Positions 43,918 through 55,599 are shown, numbered from the stretch's first letter. The stretch is DNA of 64,000 nt from Neoceratodus forsteri (GCA_016271365.2 CM028131.1:283710001-283774000); one strand, 5' to 3'. Numbers and translations: made by a program. The notes: generated by a model from the letters alone, not told the origin.

Positions 43918-45327
43918 GTGGCCACTATGAACCTCTATCTGTTATTGCTGATGCCAGTCTCCTTGAGTGGTGTACTGCTTGTCACTGATAACTGTACAAG
44001 AATACTTGTCGTTGAACAACAATGCCTCTACTCAGGCTGCTCGTCACACTCCCTACCTGTTACCCAATCTTTTAGTCCTAGGGATGACATTATTCAGATG
44101 GTCTCTGCAATGCTGGCTCTACTAACCAATTATGAATGCCGCTTACTTGCATTTTTTATCCACTCCTTCACCATCTTCCACCCATGTGCACTCCCTTTCT
44201 CATGCCCTCTTCTCTCCCTCCTCCTCCTTGCTCTTCTCACAGGCAACGTGGAATGCAACCGAGACCCCACAAATGTTCAGATCGACCATACTAACATCAC
44301 CTGGGCTAAGAAAGGTGGCCTTAGAGTCACACATTTGAACATATACAGTTTGCCATCAAAGCTTGCAGAATTGGAGGGATGGGTGGCCTTATATAGACCC
44401 AACGTGCTTGGTCTCTCTTAGACATGGCTAAAGTCTTACCATGATGTTGTCTCACTCCAACTTCCTGGGTACACGCTGCTCCACCTGGATAGATCAGGTA
44501 GGAAAAGGGGAGGGGGTGTTGTGCTCTATGTGCAGGAGCTTATCTTTGCCTCCATCATTAAAAACTCTATCCCTAACTCCCCAAGTGAATGGATCCTGGC
44601 TGAGTTAACCCTTAGGGCATCAAAGAAAATGCATATAGGTTGCTGCTATAACCCCCCACCAGGGCAGGTCCAAGGCCTATCAAACTTCCTAGAGGCCCTT
44701 GCTGATGTCTCACCACAACGTAATACCATCCTCCTTGGTGACCTCAATATAAACTGGACAGCAGTGCCCGACACTGACCATGCGATGTTCTTGAAAGCCT
44801 ACACCCTGGAGCAAGTAATTTCCTCAACTACCAGGTATAACCACCACTCCCTAAACCATACTACCCTAGACTGGATTATTACAAGCTGGGCTGATCTAGT
44901 TCACCAGGCAGGCACAATGGCGGATTTAATCAGTGACCACTCCCCCTCCTATATCGTGTTGACCACGAAGGTCAGCCGCCCACCTCATAAACTCCTATCC
45001 ACCAGGAAGTTTAACAACCAAGACCTTAATGCTGCCCTGGATGATGCCAAGGGCATAAACTGGTCTGCCCTCTACCTCCTTAAAAATGTCTCCTCCACAG
45101 TTACTTTCCTTACTGACGTTCTCCAGAGGCTACAAGATAAACACTTCCCCATTACCACCAGGAGGGTTAGAGGGGGCTGCACCAAATGGCTATCTAAAGA
45201 GCTACTGGCTCTAATGAAAGCTAGGAACTCCAAATGGAGGGCCTACAAATCCTCACCTTCACCACAACTCTGGGATGCTTATTGGCACCTGTGTAACACT
45301 TGTAAAAAAGCAATCAAGATGCTGTAA
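43918..45327 (+). pseudogene. N-terminal part of LINE ORF2: APE endonuclease (one stop)
   Basis: A single frame runs through 43,918-45,327 with one TAG at 44,419-44,421, next to TWL, where a Glu of the SETWL-type motif is expected. The first part (to about 44,220) is hydrophobic and unassigned. The endonuclease follows: THLNIYSLPSKLAELEGW, LPGYTLLHLDRSGRKRGGGV, HIGCCYNPPPG, LLGDLNINW, TTLDWIITSW and ISDHSPSY. The residues N, E (lost), D and H of the APE fold are recognisable. It then enters the linker with TKWLSKELLALMKARNSKWR. A frameshift follows at about 45,322. The enzyme would nick the target DNA. Confidence 0.88.
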
Positions 45328-45344
45328 TCACTTGTTTCACTAAC

Positions 45345-47210
45345 ATGCAAAAAAGCTTCTTCGGGAATCCCCACAACTTCCGGGCCTCTATTGGCTCCAT
45401 TAGAAATCCCAAATCAAATAAGAGAATTATGCAACTAGTATCCCTCAATGGCCTGATTGATGACCCAACTGAGATCACTGATATCTTTAACTCTATGTTT
45501 ACAGACCTAAGTGTGTACCTAAGCAAGCCTCCCCCCCCACCCAAGCCACTACTGGACATGATAGTGGCATCCACGGTGCTTACCCCGGCTCCTTGGCAAG
45601 TGCTACTTCCACTCCCTCCTTCTATTTTAGGACCATTGGTCATAATGTTACCACTAAGCTGTTGAAGGCACTGCCTAACAGAGGGAGCCTGGGCAGCGAT
45701 GGGCTATACCCCTCCTTCCTGAAGATTATCTCCCCAGCTCTTGTCAGAGCTCTAACCCACATATTTAACCTTGCCCTCCCATCAGCAATGGTTCCTGACT
45801 CCTGGAAACATGCACTTGTTGTGCCAATTTATAAATCAGGCTATCCCATTACCCCAGAAAACTACAGACCCATCTCCCTCCTCTCACACCTTAGTAAGAT
45901 GCTACACAAATCTGTACACTACCAACTGTCAGAACACCTACACAAATACAACCTCCTTCGTCCCCTATAGCATGGTTTCTGCAAACACCACAGTATCTCC
46001 TCGGCCCTGGTGCTTTCCACTGACCATGTCCTCAGGAATATGGATTCAGGTAAGGCAACAGGTGCGGTGTTTGGGGATTTGTCGAATGCTTTCAACCTAG
46101 TTGATCACAAGCTCCTCCACAATACCCTGTCTCACTTTGGCTGCTCCCCTAATGCTGCTGGTTGATTCTGCTGTTACCTTTCTAACAGGTCTCAATTTGT
46201 GCTAATTGGGAAAAACTCCTCTGCATCACTACCCATTCATACTGGTGTTCCCCAAGGCTCTATCCTTGGCCTGCTACTGTTCTCTATGTTCATTAACGTG
46301 CTCCCAGCTACTAGCCTGGACTGCAATGCTCTACTCTATGCAGATGACCTTGTTCTTTACCACAGTGACAAGTCCCTGCAATCCATCTCCTCCACCCTCA
46401 CACACAACTATAGTGCCACGCAAAACTGGTTCCTCTCTAGCAAACTACTTGTGAATGAGAAAAAATTAAAAGCCATGCTCTTCAGCTCCAAACCATACAT
46501 CGCCAAGGTCGCTAAATCCAACAAATCCCTTACTGTGCTCACTCCAGCAGGCTTTCCTCTAGAAACTGTCTCCATGTTTAAATACCTGGGTGTGATGCTG
46601 GATCCCTCTCTTACGTTCAGTGAGCACACAAACCTCACGGTGAGGAAAATTCACCAGAAGCTAGGTGCTGCTTATTGCCTTAAGCTCCTCCTGTCCTCTG
46701 AGGCTCGCCTGGCTATTGCGTAAGGTAATTTCCCACCCCTACTAGACTACTGTTCCCCTATCTACTCTGTCATGTCCATTTCTCTTCACTCCTGACTTAA
46801 CACCACATATAATTCCATATGTCGCTTTGTCCTCCAGGCTCCTCACACCATCAACCACTACATGCTCTATCAGTCTCTTGGCTGGCTCCCTCTTTAAGGC
46901 CATTTTGGCTATGTAATGGGTTGCCTGGCCGACTGCACATTCAGGAATTACCTGCAGTTCCCCTATGCTCCACTCCTCACTGCAAGTGCAGCCGCTAGAA
47001 ATCTCAGGGACTCCTCTATCACCCCCCTGGAAGTCCAGCATATCTCGAATGAGTTGGGCAGAAAGGCCTTCTCTGTCTCAGCCCCATCCCTCTAGAACCA
47101 CCTTCCATCATTCATTCGCTCATCACCCTCCTACCTGTCTTTCAAATCAAACCTGAAGGGCTGGCTTCTCACTGAGACTATGTGCAACTGCTCCCCTGAC
47201 AACCATTGAT
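45345..47210 (+). pseudogene. Reverse transcriptase part of LINE ORF2 (stops and frameshifts)
   Basis: At 45,345-45,590 the frame gives KSFFGNPHNFRASIGSIRNP and DIFNSMFTDL. From 45,593 a second frame shows GSDGLYPSFLKII, VVPIYKSG, NYRPISLLSHLSKMLHK, then a stop at 45,968-45,970 before HGFCKHHS. It continues with FGDLSNAFNLVDHKLL, a TGA near 46,164, HTGVPQGSILGLLLFSMF and the intact catalytic LLYADDLVLY (near 46,335). The thumb and C-terminus have MFKYLGVMLDPSLTF, LDYCSPIY and further stops at 46,721-46,723 and beyond. Catalytic residues survive, so decay seems moderate. It is the L2/Rex type rather than CR1. Confidence 0.9.
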
Positions 47211-47618
47211 CACTACAACTACCCTAGTTTCCTATGATTAATGGAAGTTAATGTTTTCTTCTGTACTGTACTGTATTACTTTATACTAGCTAGCCTACCT
47301 TGTGTTAGGCAGCTTATTGCATGTTGGACATCTTGGAGTCCTGTAACAATCACTGACTGTATTACCTGTATTTGATCATGGACTATATTGTCTTGAGTTC
47401 CTGATCACATGGTGTTGTGTTGCTCTTTCATGTATTCTCAAGTACTTCTAAAGCTGTCCCATCGGAACTACAGTGTATCTTACCCATGTTATGTTCTTTG
47501 TTTTGCTTACTGTTGTTACCACTCTATGGTTTGGGTCGTGGCTGAAAATGGTCCATTGGATCAGTTCACTTACCCAGTTATCAAAAACATAAATAAATAA
47601 ATAAATAAATAAACAAAC
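47211..47618 (+). repeat. 3' untranslated region and (AAAT)n tail of the LINE
   Basis: After the coding region there are about 370 bases of non-coding sequence and then CATAAATAAATAAATAAATAAATAAAC (47,589-47,615 region). L2-type LINEs typically end in short tandem repeats rather than poly-A. The LTR of element A resumes at AGAGAGCTCTC. Confidence 0.85.
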
Positions 47619-48142
47619 AGAGAGCTCTCACAGGGACTGTGGGGTTAACTGGTGCACCAGTGGGGGAGTGGATCTGAGGCTGGTAATTCTGGAAAGCAAA
47701 GTACTGTTTATTCTGAATGCCAATGTGTTTGTTACCCTGCTTGATTTTTATAGAATATAGAGTTGAGTTATTAAATGCTTTTATTCTCCTTTGCTTCCAC
47801 TGCCCCATACCTTTTTATCCATCCCGAAAATAAAGCCCTGTTGTTCATTTTTCTGAAAACTGTTGCAGCCATTCTATTATTGTGTAGTGTGATATTTCAT
47901 GCTTAGAATGATAAGTGGGGCAGGGATGGTATATTGTTTTACCTGTTTCCAAGGGAGGGGGCTGTATTTCATTTCCTATGGGGAAGCACCCTGGCAGTAC
48001 GATGTTAGAAGGATCCCCATAGGTGGTGGCACCATGCCACTTGCCAAGCCAATTATAACCACGAACCCAGGCGCCAACCTATATCCCTTAGACAGCACCA
48101 CTTGTGGGTGGGTGTGCAGGTAGAAGGGATGGGGTGGTTACA
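47619..48142 (+). repeat. 3' LTR of element A, right part
   Basis: It matches 19,058-19,586 of the 5' LTR, including AATAAA at 47,829-47,834 and the terminal GGTGGTTACA. Confidence 0.92.
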
Positions 48143-48149
48143 GTTGTCT

Positions 48150-49262
48150 TAGAAACATAGAAACATAGAATTTGATGGCAGATAAGGACCTCTTGGCCAA
48201 CCTAGTCTGCCCATTTTCCTACCTAACAGATAAGCTGCAGATCCTAGTTAACCAACAGCTTACTTCCTCCTACCCCCCACTAGGACTGCCTTATGCCTTT
48301 CCCATGCATTCTTGAATTCCCCCACTGTTCTTGACTCCACAACCTCCTCAGAGAGGCTGTTCCATGCATCCACAACCCCCTCTGTGAAAAATACTTCCTC
48401 ACATTACCTCTGAGCCGCCCCCTCTATCTTCAAATTGTGCCCCTTGTTCTTGCACATCTCTTTTCTGGAAGATGCTACCTCCTGGACTTTGTTGATTCCC
48501 TTGAGGTACTTGAAAGTTTCTATCATGTCCCTCTCTCCCTTCTTTCCTCAAGGGTATACATATTAAGCTCCTTTAGTCTTTCTTCAGATGTCTTCTGGTG
48601 CAGACCCTGCACCATTTTGGTTGCCCTCCTCTGGACAGCCTCCACTCTGTCTATGTCTTTGGAGATGGGTCTCCAGAACTGCACACAGTACTCCAGATGG
48701 GGTCTCACCAACTGTCTGTACAGAGGGATAACAACTTCCTGTTTTCTACTATTGATGCCTCTTCCTATGCATCCCAGTATCCCCCCAGCCTTCCTTACTG
48801 CCTTCTCACTGCTTGCCCACCTTTAGGTCATCTGATATAATTACCCCCAGGTCCCTTTCTATTTTTGCTGTTGTCAGTATCTCACCCCCCATTGTGTACA
48901 CTTCCCCTGGGTTTTTGTTTCCCAGGTGCATTACCTTGCACTTCTTTGCATTGAATCTGAGCTGCCATACATTTGACCAATCTTCCAACCTTGCCAAGTC
49001 CCTTCTCATTCTTTCCACTCCATCTTGTGTATCAACCCTGTTGCAGATCTTTGTGTCATCTGCAAAGAGACATACTTTTCCTTCCAGTTCCTCTGCAATG
49101 TCACTTATAAAGACATTAAAAAGGACCGGTCTCAGTACTGAACCCTGTGGTACCCCGCTAGTAACCCTCCTTCCTTCACTGTGTACTCCATTTACTAATA
49201 CCCTTTGCATCCTGTTGTCTAGCCAATTTTTTATCCAGGCTACCACTTTGGGACCCACTCAG
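48150..49262 (-). mobile_element. CR1-like LINE, 5'-truncated
   Basis: The plus strand opens with AGAAACATAGAAACATAG and TGATGGCAGATAAGGACC, the reversed CR1 tail. The minus strand encodes the RT half of ORF2 at 49,258-48,806: IKNWLDNRMQRVLVNGV, SGVPQGSV, catalytic FADD in CLFADDTKICNRVD, and RFNAKKCKVMHLG. The C-terminal part at 48,711-48,523 has HLEYCVQFW and QRRATKMVQGL. The copy ends at about 49,262 inside the RT, so the endonuclease is missing. It begins eight bases after the end of element A. Confidence 0.92.
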
Positions 49263-49269
49263 AATAAAG

Positions 49270-51119
49270 TGTAAGCCCCCCCTTATTTGGAGCTTACTTT
49301 AATGTATGTTGCCCTGTTGGTGTCCCACTGTTGAGGTTCTGTCTCTGGTCCCCGTACTTCTGAAATGTGACTGGAGGGCTTATCAGTAGTTCTGGGTGGG
49401 ATTCCGGCCATCTTCTTTCTTGATCTTTGTGGCAGCTGCCAGTCACTGCATTTGTTCCTCGGCCCCTTGGGAGAGGGGGGGCTGGGGTCCAGGAGATACT
49501 TTATACCTCCAGGTGTTGTTGGGGGAGTTTGCTGGTCCAGGGAGAGGCTGGGAAGTGGAGGACCAGAGAATGTAAATAAAACACATGGGCACCATGCGCC
49601 GTCTGCATATGCATGGCCGCCGAGTCTTAAAGGACTCTCTCCTCCGTTGCTTGTATTTTGTGTGTGGCACTGAAAAAGGGTTTCCCAGCTCAAGGGCAGG
49701 CAGCGGACCAGGATATGTTAGTAGAATGCCTCCAGGCATGAAGTTGGTGGGCTCAGCCTTGAAGTGGGCACATATTAAAAGTTAAGGGCTACTTTAGTAT
49801 AGCAGCAAAATATAAACAATAATGGTGGCCCAACAGTTCCCTTGCAGCAGGGAGGGCACTGGGAAAAAGATGAGAGGACACCAGAAAGCCTGTGAGCTGG
49901 AAACTAGGGAAAGGCTATAAAAGCCAGTGGGAGCGCGTGAAAAGAGGAGATTCCCTTGAGAGTTGAGAGGGAGAGACAGACACGCTGTTGGCATATAAAG
50001 GCCTCCTCTAGCCCTCAAGGACATTTTGGCAAGTTGCCTACAATATTGTTCAACAGCTGGGCTAGATTGCTCTGCTGATTTTGTATTCTGCGTGTGAGAT
50101 TCGAACCTACATTATGCCTTATAGTGTGCTGCCTGAAAAGTATAGGGACTGTTTGATCTATTTGGATTTTGGCAGAAAAGCTGTTTTGCAGGGCTCAGAA
50201 CTGTCTAGGAGCCCAGCTGTGCTCAGTACTCAAGTGAACTCTGTGCCCAGTTATATATCCAGGGTGAATTCAGCTTACCTGTGCACCCTGGACTGACAAA
50301 AGGCCAGAAAAGGTGAAGACAAGGAAAGTTCAGAAGAGGCGAAGACGTTGAGAGGCCTGTCAGGGGAAGACAGAAAAGACCTTAGAGGCGAAGCCATGAA
50401 AGACCTGACAGGTGAAGGTCCAGTTTGTTGACCATCCTATGTCACTGTCTTGGTGAGCACCTCAAGACTGCATCCTGATACCAAAACAGTGCAGTCAAAT
50501 TATGTTTCCCATACCCCCCTGAAGTGATCGGAACTGTGAGTACCACTAGGCTGCAGCCCCGAGGAGTTCTAGTGCATTTTAAGTAGCTAGCTAACTAGGT
50601 AGATAGGTACTGGCGGGGAGGATGTCCAGGACTTTGCCATCATCATGATATGCCTAGGCAGAAGAGTTAGCAATTGTTTACGTGCTGTGATTCTATTGGG
50701 GCCCCTGTTGCAAAGTTGTTCAGTCCAAGTCTAAAGACTATTGTTGCCACAGTATCCCAACATCCTAAGTGCACCAACTTTGTGTCACTGGTTGGCCACC
50801 AGCAGCCTGGTGAGATATCCACTGCAACGGACAGTTGCAATCATTAGGGTCCTGGGGAAAGCTGGGTGCACCCGTGGGTGGGGTACTGGGACTGTGTGGG
50901 GTACCGCTTTTTCAAAAGTTGTTGTATGAGCTGTTTAACTCCTTTCCTTCCCTAATAATAAATCTGAAGTTAGTTTATTGTACAGTATATTTGCTGTCCT
51001 AAGGCTCATGGTCATTGGGGAGGATTGTGTTATTGTTGTGTGGGGGAAAAGTCACTGTGTGGGGCAGTTATTTTATTTTCCTGGGGGGTGGTAACCTTGT
51101 GTTTTACTCATCAGTTACA
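49270..51119 (+). repeat. Candidate solo LTR
   Basis: The stretch starts TGTAAGCCCCCC and could end at CAGTTACA. It contains a good TATA box (TATAAAA, 49,916-49,922) and an AATAAA (50,957-50,962), the layout of an LTR, with termini similar in style to element A. No second copy and no target duplication are visible (TAAAG on the left, CCATA on the right). No protein is recognised. The end points may be wrong. Confidence 0.35.
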
Positions 51120-51479
51120 CCATATCACTACCCCAGGTGGAGGCACTGTGCAATTAGTCAGGTACCTCATATCACTACCCCACTTGGAGGTGCCACACCA
51201 TTATACTCCAGTATAGTTTGTCCACTAGTGAACCCAGGCTGGCTCCCTCAGGGTGTGTGTTCAAGTGAGACCAAGGGCCCTAGAACAGCTCAGGTGAGTT
51301 CTGAGGCTGTTACAAAAGCAATTGCCCAGTGTGGAGCAGTTTTCCCTAAATCTGAGTTCAAGAGGTGGCAAACCCCCTATTACTGTAATTTGCTTATGTA
51401 ACCTTTGTAAAATAACTTCAGAGACAATTTTTGAAGAAACATCCAAAGACTAATTGGCTGGTACATACATGAATCTGAT

Positions 51480-51957
51480 TTGCTGGCCTTTTCAAAAATT
51501 GGAACAATTTTTCCCCATGCTATAAGTGTGGGAAAACACCCTCTTTAATGCATTTATTAAAAAACAGCAGAAAAAAGTCAGACCATGGAAGAGGTGACTG
51601 CAGACATACCTCAGCAAGTATTAAATCTGAGTCAGGGGCCTTATTATGTTTTAAGGTATTAAGAGCATGAATCACTTCAAGAATATTTAAACACCAAAGA
51701 CCAGCGCTAGATGAGGTAACTATGTGATCATTTTGTACTGCTGAGTCATAGAAGAGAGACAAAATGATTTGCCCAGCCTTCAGATAAAATGTAAGCAACG
51801 GTATTGTCCTGAAAATTGGAGGTGCCCTTGGCAGCAAGTTGCCAAAAAGTCCTGGCATAATTTTTAGAGACAACAGCCAACATAATATCTCACTGTCTGT
51901 GATAATATTCCACCCTTTTACTATGAAGTAGAGTCTTATAAATCTTCCTATCTGCAT
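51480..51957 (-). pseudogene. LINE reverse-transcriptase fragment (host of the L2 insertion)
   Basis: The minus strand reads YKTLLHSKRVEYYH and FWQLAAKGTS, then VIHALNTLKHNKAPDSDLIL and NKCIKEGVFPHLWGKIVPIF. This is the linker and first RT block of a non-LTR retrotransposon. KAPDSD corresponds to the K-A-P-G-x-D motif. It is cut on the right by an L2 LINE at about 51,960. The rest of the linker seems to reappear at 55,600-56,000. Frameshifted and inert. The clade is not identified. Confidence 0.65.
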
Positions 51958-51959
51958 TA

Positions 51960-53530
51960 GTAATATTTATTTATATCTGATGCCTTTTCTGAGAGGCTCA
52001 GGGTGGCATTACAGCATAACACAGTACAAGCAAATTAAATAAAATCACAATAAATAATAAAGCATATACTGTACTCAGACATAACTAACATAAAAAGCAG
52101 TAAACAACTGCAAATAATTAAATTCCTAAATAGGTATTTCCACATATTAGATTTGACATAACTGTATAGGGAGAAATTAGTCCCCAGCTGCCTGGGTAAA
52201 CAGAAAGATTTTATGACCCTGCATAAAGGCCTCCACAGAGGGGGCTTCCCTCAAAGCTCTTGGCAACGAGTTCCAGAGGATTGTGCTCACCACTTCAAAA
52301 GCCGGCCTCCAGAAGTTTTTAATCTCACCTTTGGAACTACCAGGAGGCCCGTCTCAGCAAAGTGGAGAGATCACGAGGGTATGTGATGGTGCAAGAGCTC
52401 AGACAGGTAGATCGAGCCCAGCCCATAAAGGACCTTATAAGTTAGAAGCCTAACTTTAAAGGAGATATGCGATTTAAATCAGCTAGTGCAGGTCTCAACC
52501 CAGGAAGACTGGTCAACAACCTAGCAGCTGCATTCTGAACCAACTGCAGGCATCGCGGTATACCTCCATTGACTTCTCCATTGACCCCAAGGTACAGAGC
52601 GTTGCAGTAATCAAGCCTTGCAGTCACAGACGCATGCACCAGTGTGGCCAGACTGTTGGGGGTGGGGAATAAGAGATTTTAATATGGCTGTCATTCCACA
52701 GATGGTAAAAGCCATTCTGGACAACTGATGACACCAGAGACTCAAATGTCAGTCCCTCATCCAGAAAGACTCTCAAATTGTTCACTTTTGTGGCTGCCAA
52801 GAGGTTATAGGAACTGAGTCAAAACTCCATTTTCCTGTCGGTAGTTGCCACCCCCCCCCACACATTCTGACTCAATCACCAGTACTTCAGTCTTTTCCGT
52901 GTTAAGTCTCAGCCTGCTCAATAACGTCCAGTCCTGGATCTGAGCCAGGCACCTACTAATCATATCAACCGCACCTGGTGTCCCAGGTACATACGACATA
53001 TAGAACTGGATACCATCTGCATAGCAGTGGAACCTCAATCCATAGCGCCTAATGATCTTACCCAGGGTTGCATAAACATCACAAACAACATAGGAGAAAG
53101 AATCGAGCTCTGGGGTATGCCACAGGACAGAACCTTCGGGAGTGAGGAAAACCTTCCCATCACTACCCTTTGGGTCCTGTCTCTGAGAGAGGATTCGAAC
53201 CAGCAGATGACTTTACCAGTGATTCCCTCATACTCCCTGACCTGGTCAACAGCAATCCATGGTCCACAGTCTCAAACATTGAAGAGAGATCAAGAAGAAT
53301 GAGAACTGACCATTCTCCTCTATCTCTCACCCTGAGCAGGTCATTGTGCACTCTAACTAGTGCAGTTTATGTGCTATGCCTAGACTTGAACTCAGACTGG
53401 AGAAACTCATAGATGTCAAAGGCTGTGAGGTGTGCCTCAATCTGTAGCACAATTACCTTCTCAATAACCTTGCCCAAAAATGGTAGGTTAGAGACAGGTC
53501 AGCAATTTACCAAGACGTTCTGCTTTAAAG
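51960..53530 (-). pseudogene. L2 LINE, reverse-transcriptase half (catalytic site changed)
   Basis: Read on the minus strand from the right: PVSNLPFLGKVIEKV, SEFKSRHSINCTSVRVHNDL, VLILLDLSSMFETVDHGLLL, then FHCYADGIQFYMS, LRLNTEKTEVLVI, and near 52,639-52,442 ASVTARLDYCNALYLG and LQLVQNAAARLLT. The CYAD(D) block at 53,026-53,012 has Gly for the second catalytic Asp. These blocks are typical of vertebrate L2. The 3' end is near 51,960 with an AT-rich tail. The upstream part of the RT is replaced by foreign sequence at about 53,530. Confidence 0.85.
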
Positions 53531-54480
53531 ATGGTGGGCATGATTTTCAAATGCTCAGGACAGGTGCAAGGAGCTTGCATCAAGGGGATATAGCACAAAG
53601 AGCTCCTTGTGTCACACCTTGTGCCAGTCCTAATTTTGTAAGGCACCCTGCACTACTGGGGTGACTGCCTGTGGCAACTGGGCTAGTGCCATCCATGCAA
53701 TGGCCACACTGGTGCACTATAGCAGAAGGGGGCTTGTGCTGGGGCAGTGCTGCAATATTCTTCCAATGGGTGCACAGACCCTGCTGTTAGACCAGCTCAG
53801 AGATGGTCTAACCTACTGTATGCCACTCAAAGTGCCGTCACTGGGTGGAAGGTGATCTTGTGCCCCCTGGGGTAGGTGCCCTCACAGCCCCCAACACTTG
53901 CCAGACCACCAGGACTGTGGCAGCTGGTGGTCCATGGCAGGTATGAACCTGCAACCTCCACCCCCACCCCACAGTGGCACTGGTGCGTCTGCCTTCCCCA
54001 GACCTGCATTGCAGGTGGAAGCCATGCATTTGCCTGTCAGGGGCAGTTGCCACCCCTCCATCTCAACCCGTGTCACCCCCCCAAGATCCATGGCATGCCC
54101 AGGATGACCTCCCTAGCCACCAGGGTGACCAGCTGGTGGGTCATCATTGCCCTCTGTTGCAGCCGTAAGCACCTTCTGCAGCTTGTGGCATTTCTCATAC
54201 GAGTGCCATTTAGTCACCACAGCTCTCGGCTTGTGGCAAGCTTGGGGTTTTTAGCACTGGGACCCCTCTTTTTATAAAATCTGGTGCAGAGTCCCTGGCA
54301 CTCCCTGAGTTTGCAGCAGCGGAGGTTTGGCACAAATTGCTCAAATCCAGAGGGCTTTTTAACATTGAGCCCAGCTTCTTCAGAATTGATTTCACCAATG
54401 GACTTTTCAGCAACACTGGGAACACCTCCTCTGAGAAGGAACACTAGATAATCTCAGCAAATACTGGGCCCAGCTACCCT
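53531..54480. other. Unassigned insert within the L2 LINE
   Basis: The sequence interrupts the L2 reverse transcriptase between its second and third blocks. It is GC-richer than its surroundings, with several short inverted motifs such as CAAGGAGCTTG (53,568) and AAGAGCTCCTTG (53,597). No open frame resembles a known protein. Confidence 0.5.
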
Positions 54481-54814
54481 ATGCAACTCAGAAGTAGGCA
54501 TGTCCTCCTTCCATTCATCACTCCACCTCCTTAGGGTCCCTCAGGTGTCAACTGAAACTCCTTAATCCACCTACCTGCATCTGTTTTGACTGATTTTGTA
54601 TTACTTGATGCCAATCTCAGTTTTCAGCCTGTGCTTGTACAACATGTTTTGTACTTTGCCCTGTTTCACATTTGCAACAGTTATGTATTCTTGCTGCATC
54701 CTGTAAAGTACAGTACTGTTACATTGCTTACTCCTGTAACCCTTTCCCTGGGTCACAGCTACAAATGAGCCTCAGCTCAGCATGCCTTTCCAGGTTACCA
54801 ATTTTCAAACAAAT
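54481..54814 (+). mobile_element. Probable plus-strand LINE 3' end
   Basis: Single-copy-looking sequence ending with CAATTTTCAAACAAATAAATCAATG, which resembles the short-repeat tails of L2-type LINEs, such as the one at 47,589. It may be the 3' end of the element that occupies 53,531-54,814. No coding part is recognisable. Confidence 0.4.
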
Positions 54815-55560
54815 AAATCAATGTCAAGTCTGGGTGCAGATTACAAAATGTTATCCACAGCTCATAAATCACCCCACTTATCTCTTTTGTCACTGGACAA
54901 AACTCTCCCAAGTACCATTCAATGCAATCTAGACTCATAGGCTGAATCCTGCTGGGCTGTGACGGCCCACCTGGAGGGATCCTGGTCCCAACACAGGACA
55001 CCCTGTCCAAGAAAAACTGAGTGAACTCCTCACATTTCATGTGTATAAATCCTCTCATGGGCTCCAGAGAGGCTGGATGAACTATCCTGTTCACAGTCCA
55101 GAAAAGCTGAGCTGGTCAGTTCCTCCCAGCAGCAATCACCCTAGAAAAAATCTCCCTTTTTCTGAATGATTGTCCTTTGCTGCTCACTGTAGTGAGACAT
55201 CAAAGCCAGTGTATCCTCCTGGGACCTGGAGTTCTTCCAATAATGTTCCAACCTCCAGCTCAACTTCCTCAGCTCTGCATCAAACCATGGCAAGCCAAGA
55301 CACAAAACCAGAGGGCGTACATGAACTGGCACTATGAGTTCAAAGGCCCTCATGACATCTCTGTTATAGGCTTCCACAGCTTCATCTGGTCCCTCATCGC
55401 ATGCTGTCAACACATCGGGGGTGTCCAGAACCATCAGGAGTCCATCTGGCCGAAGATCTCCCAAAGGGACAACCTGGACAACCTTCATGGGGTGGACTAC
55501 AAGGGGGGGCTCAAAGTGAACCTGATGGCACGGTGATTCTACCAACTGACCGTATCAATC
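54815..55560 (-). pseudogene. L2 LINE, end of endonuclease and linker
   Basis: At 55,545-55,141 the minus strand has a frame of 134 codons: LMVLDTPDVLTACDEGPDEA, VEAYNRDVMRAFELIVPVHV, LPWFDAELRKLSWRLEHYWK and MSHYSEQQRTII. This is the L2 region between endonuclease and RT, with the PWF(D/N)xEL linker motif. The following linker continues, with stops, to about 54,815. It lines up with the RT part at 51,960-53,530 as one L2 copy with foreign sequence in between. Confidence 0.8.
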
Positions 55561-55599
55561 TTGAGGTTCCCAATCTCGAACCCCAGAGAAAATACCAAG

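Larger units (their letters stand above)
36782..47618 (+). mobile_element. L2/Rex-like LINE of 10.8 kb with a 5' tandem-monomer array
   Basis: The insertion is delimited by the other LTR of element A, where ACCAAAT and AGAGAGCTCTC are joined (19,051-19,068). Here they are separated by 10,837 bases. The inserted sequence consists of a tandem array (36,782-43,597), a short unique leader, a LINE coding region (about 43,918-47,210), a 3' untranslated part and an (AAAT)n tail at 47,589-47,613. A possible target duplication is CAAAT on the left and CAAAC on the right; the A-rich tail makes this uncertain. No array monomers occur on the 3' side, so the array belongs to the 5' part of the inserted unit. 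Confidence 0.85.
16883..48142 (+). mobile_element. Element A: Ty3/gypsy retrotransposon with PNMA-like gag, three insertions inside
   Basis: The element has 5' LTR 16,883-19,586, an internal region, and a 3' LTR starting at 35,152 and ending at 48,142. Both LTRs start TGTAACCCCCTCCC and end GGTGGTTACA. A purine tract (GGAGGAAGAA, 35,142-35,151) abuts the 3' LTR. Pol order is protease, RT, RNase H, integrase. Inserted later are element B (19,663-26,944), a minus-strand LINE (about 31,666-33,778) and an L2-like LINE with a 5' tandem array (36,782-47,618). Without these the element is about 11 kb. A perfect target duplication is not visible: GGTG flanks the left end and GTTG the right. All genes carry stops. 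Confidence 0.88.
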
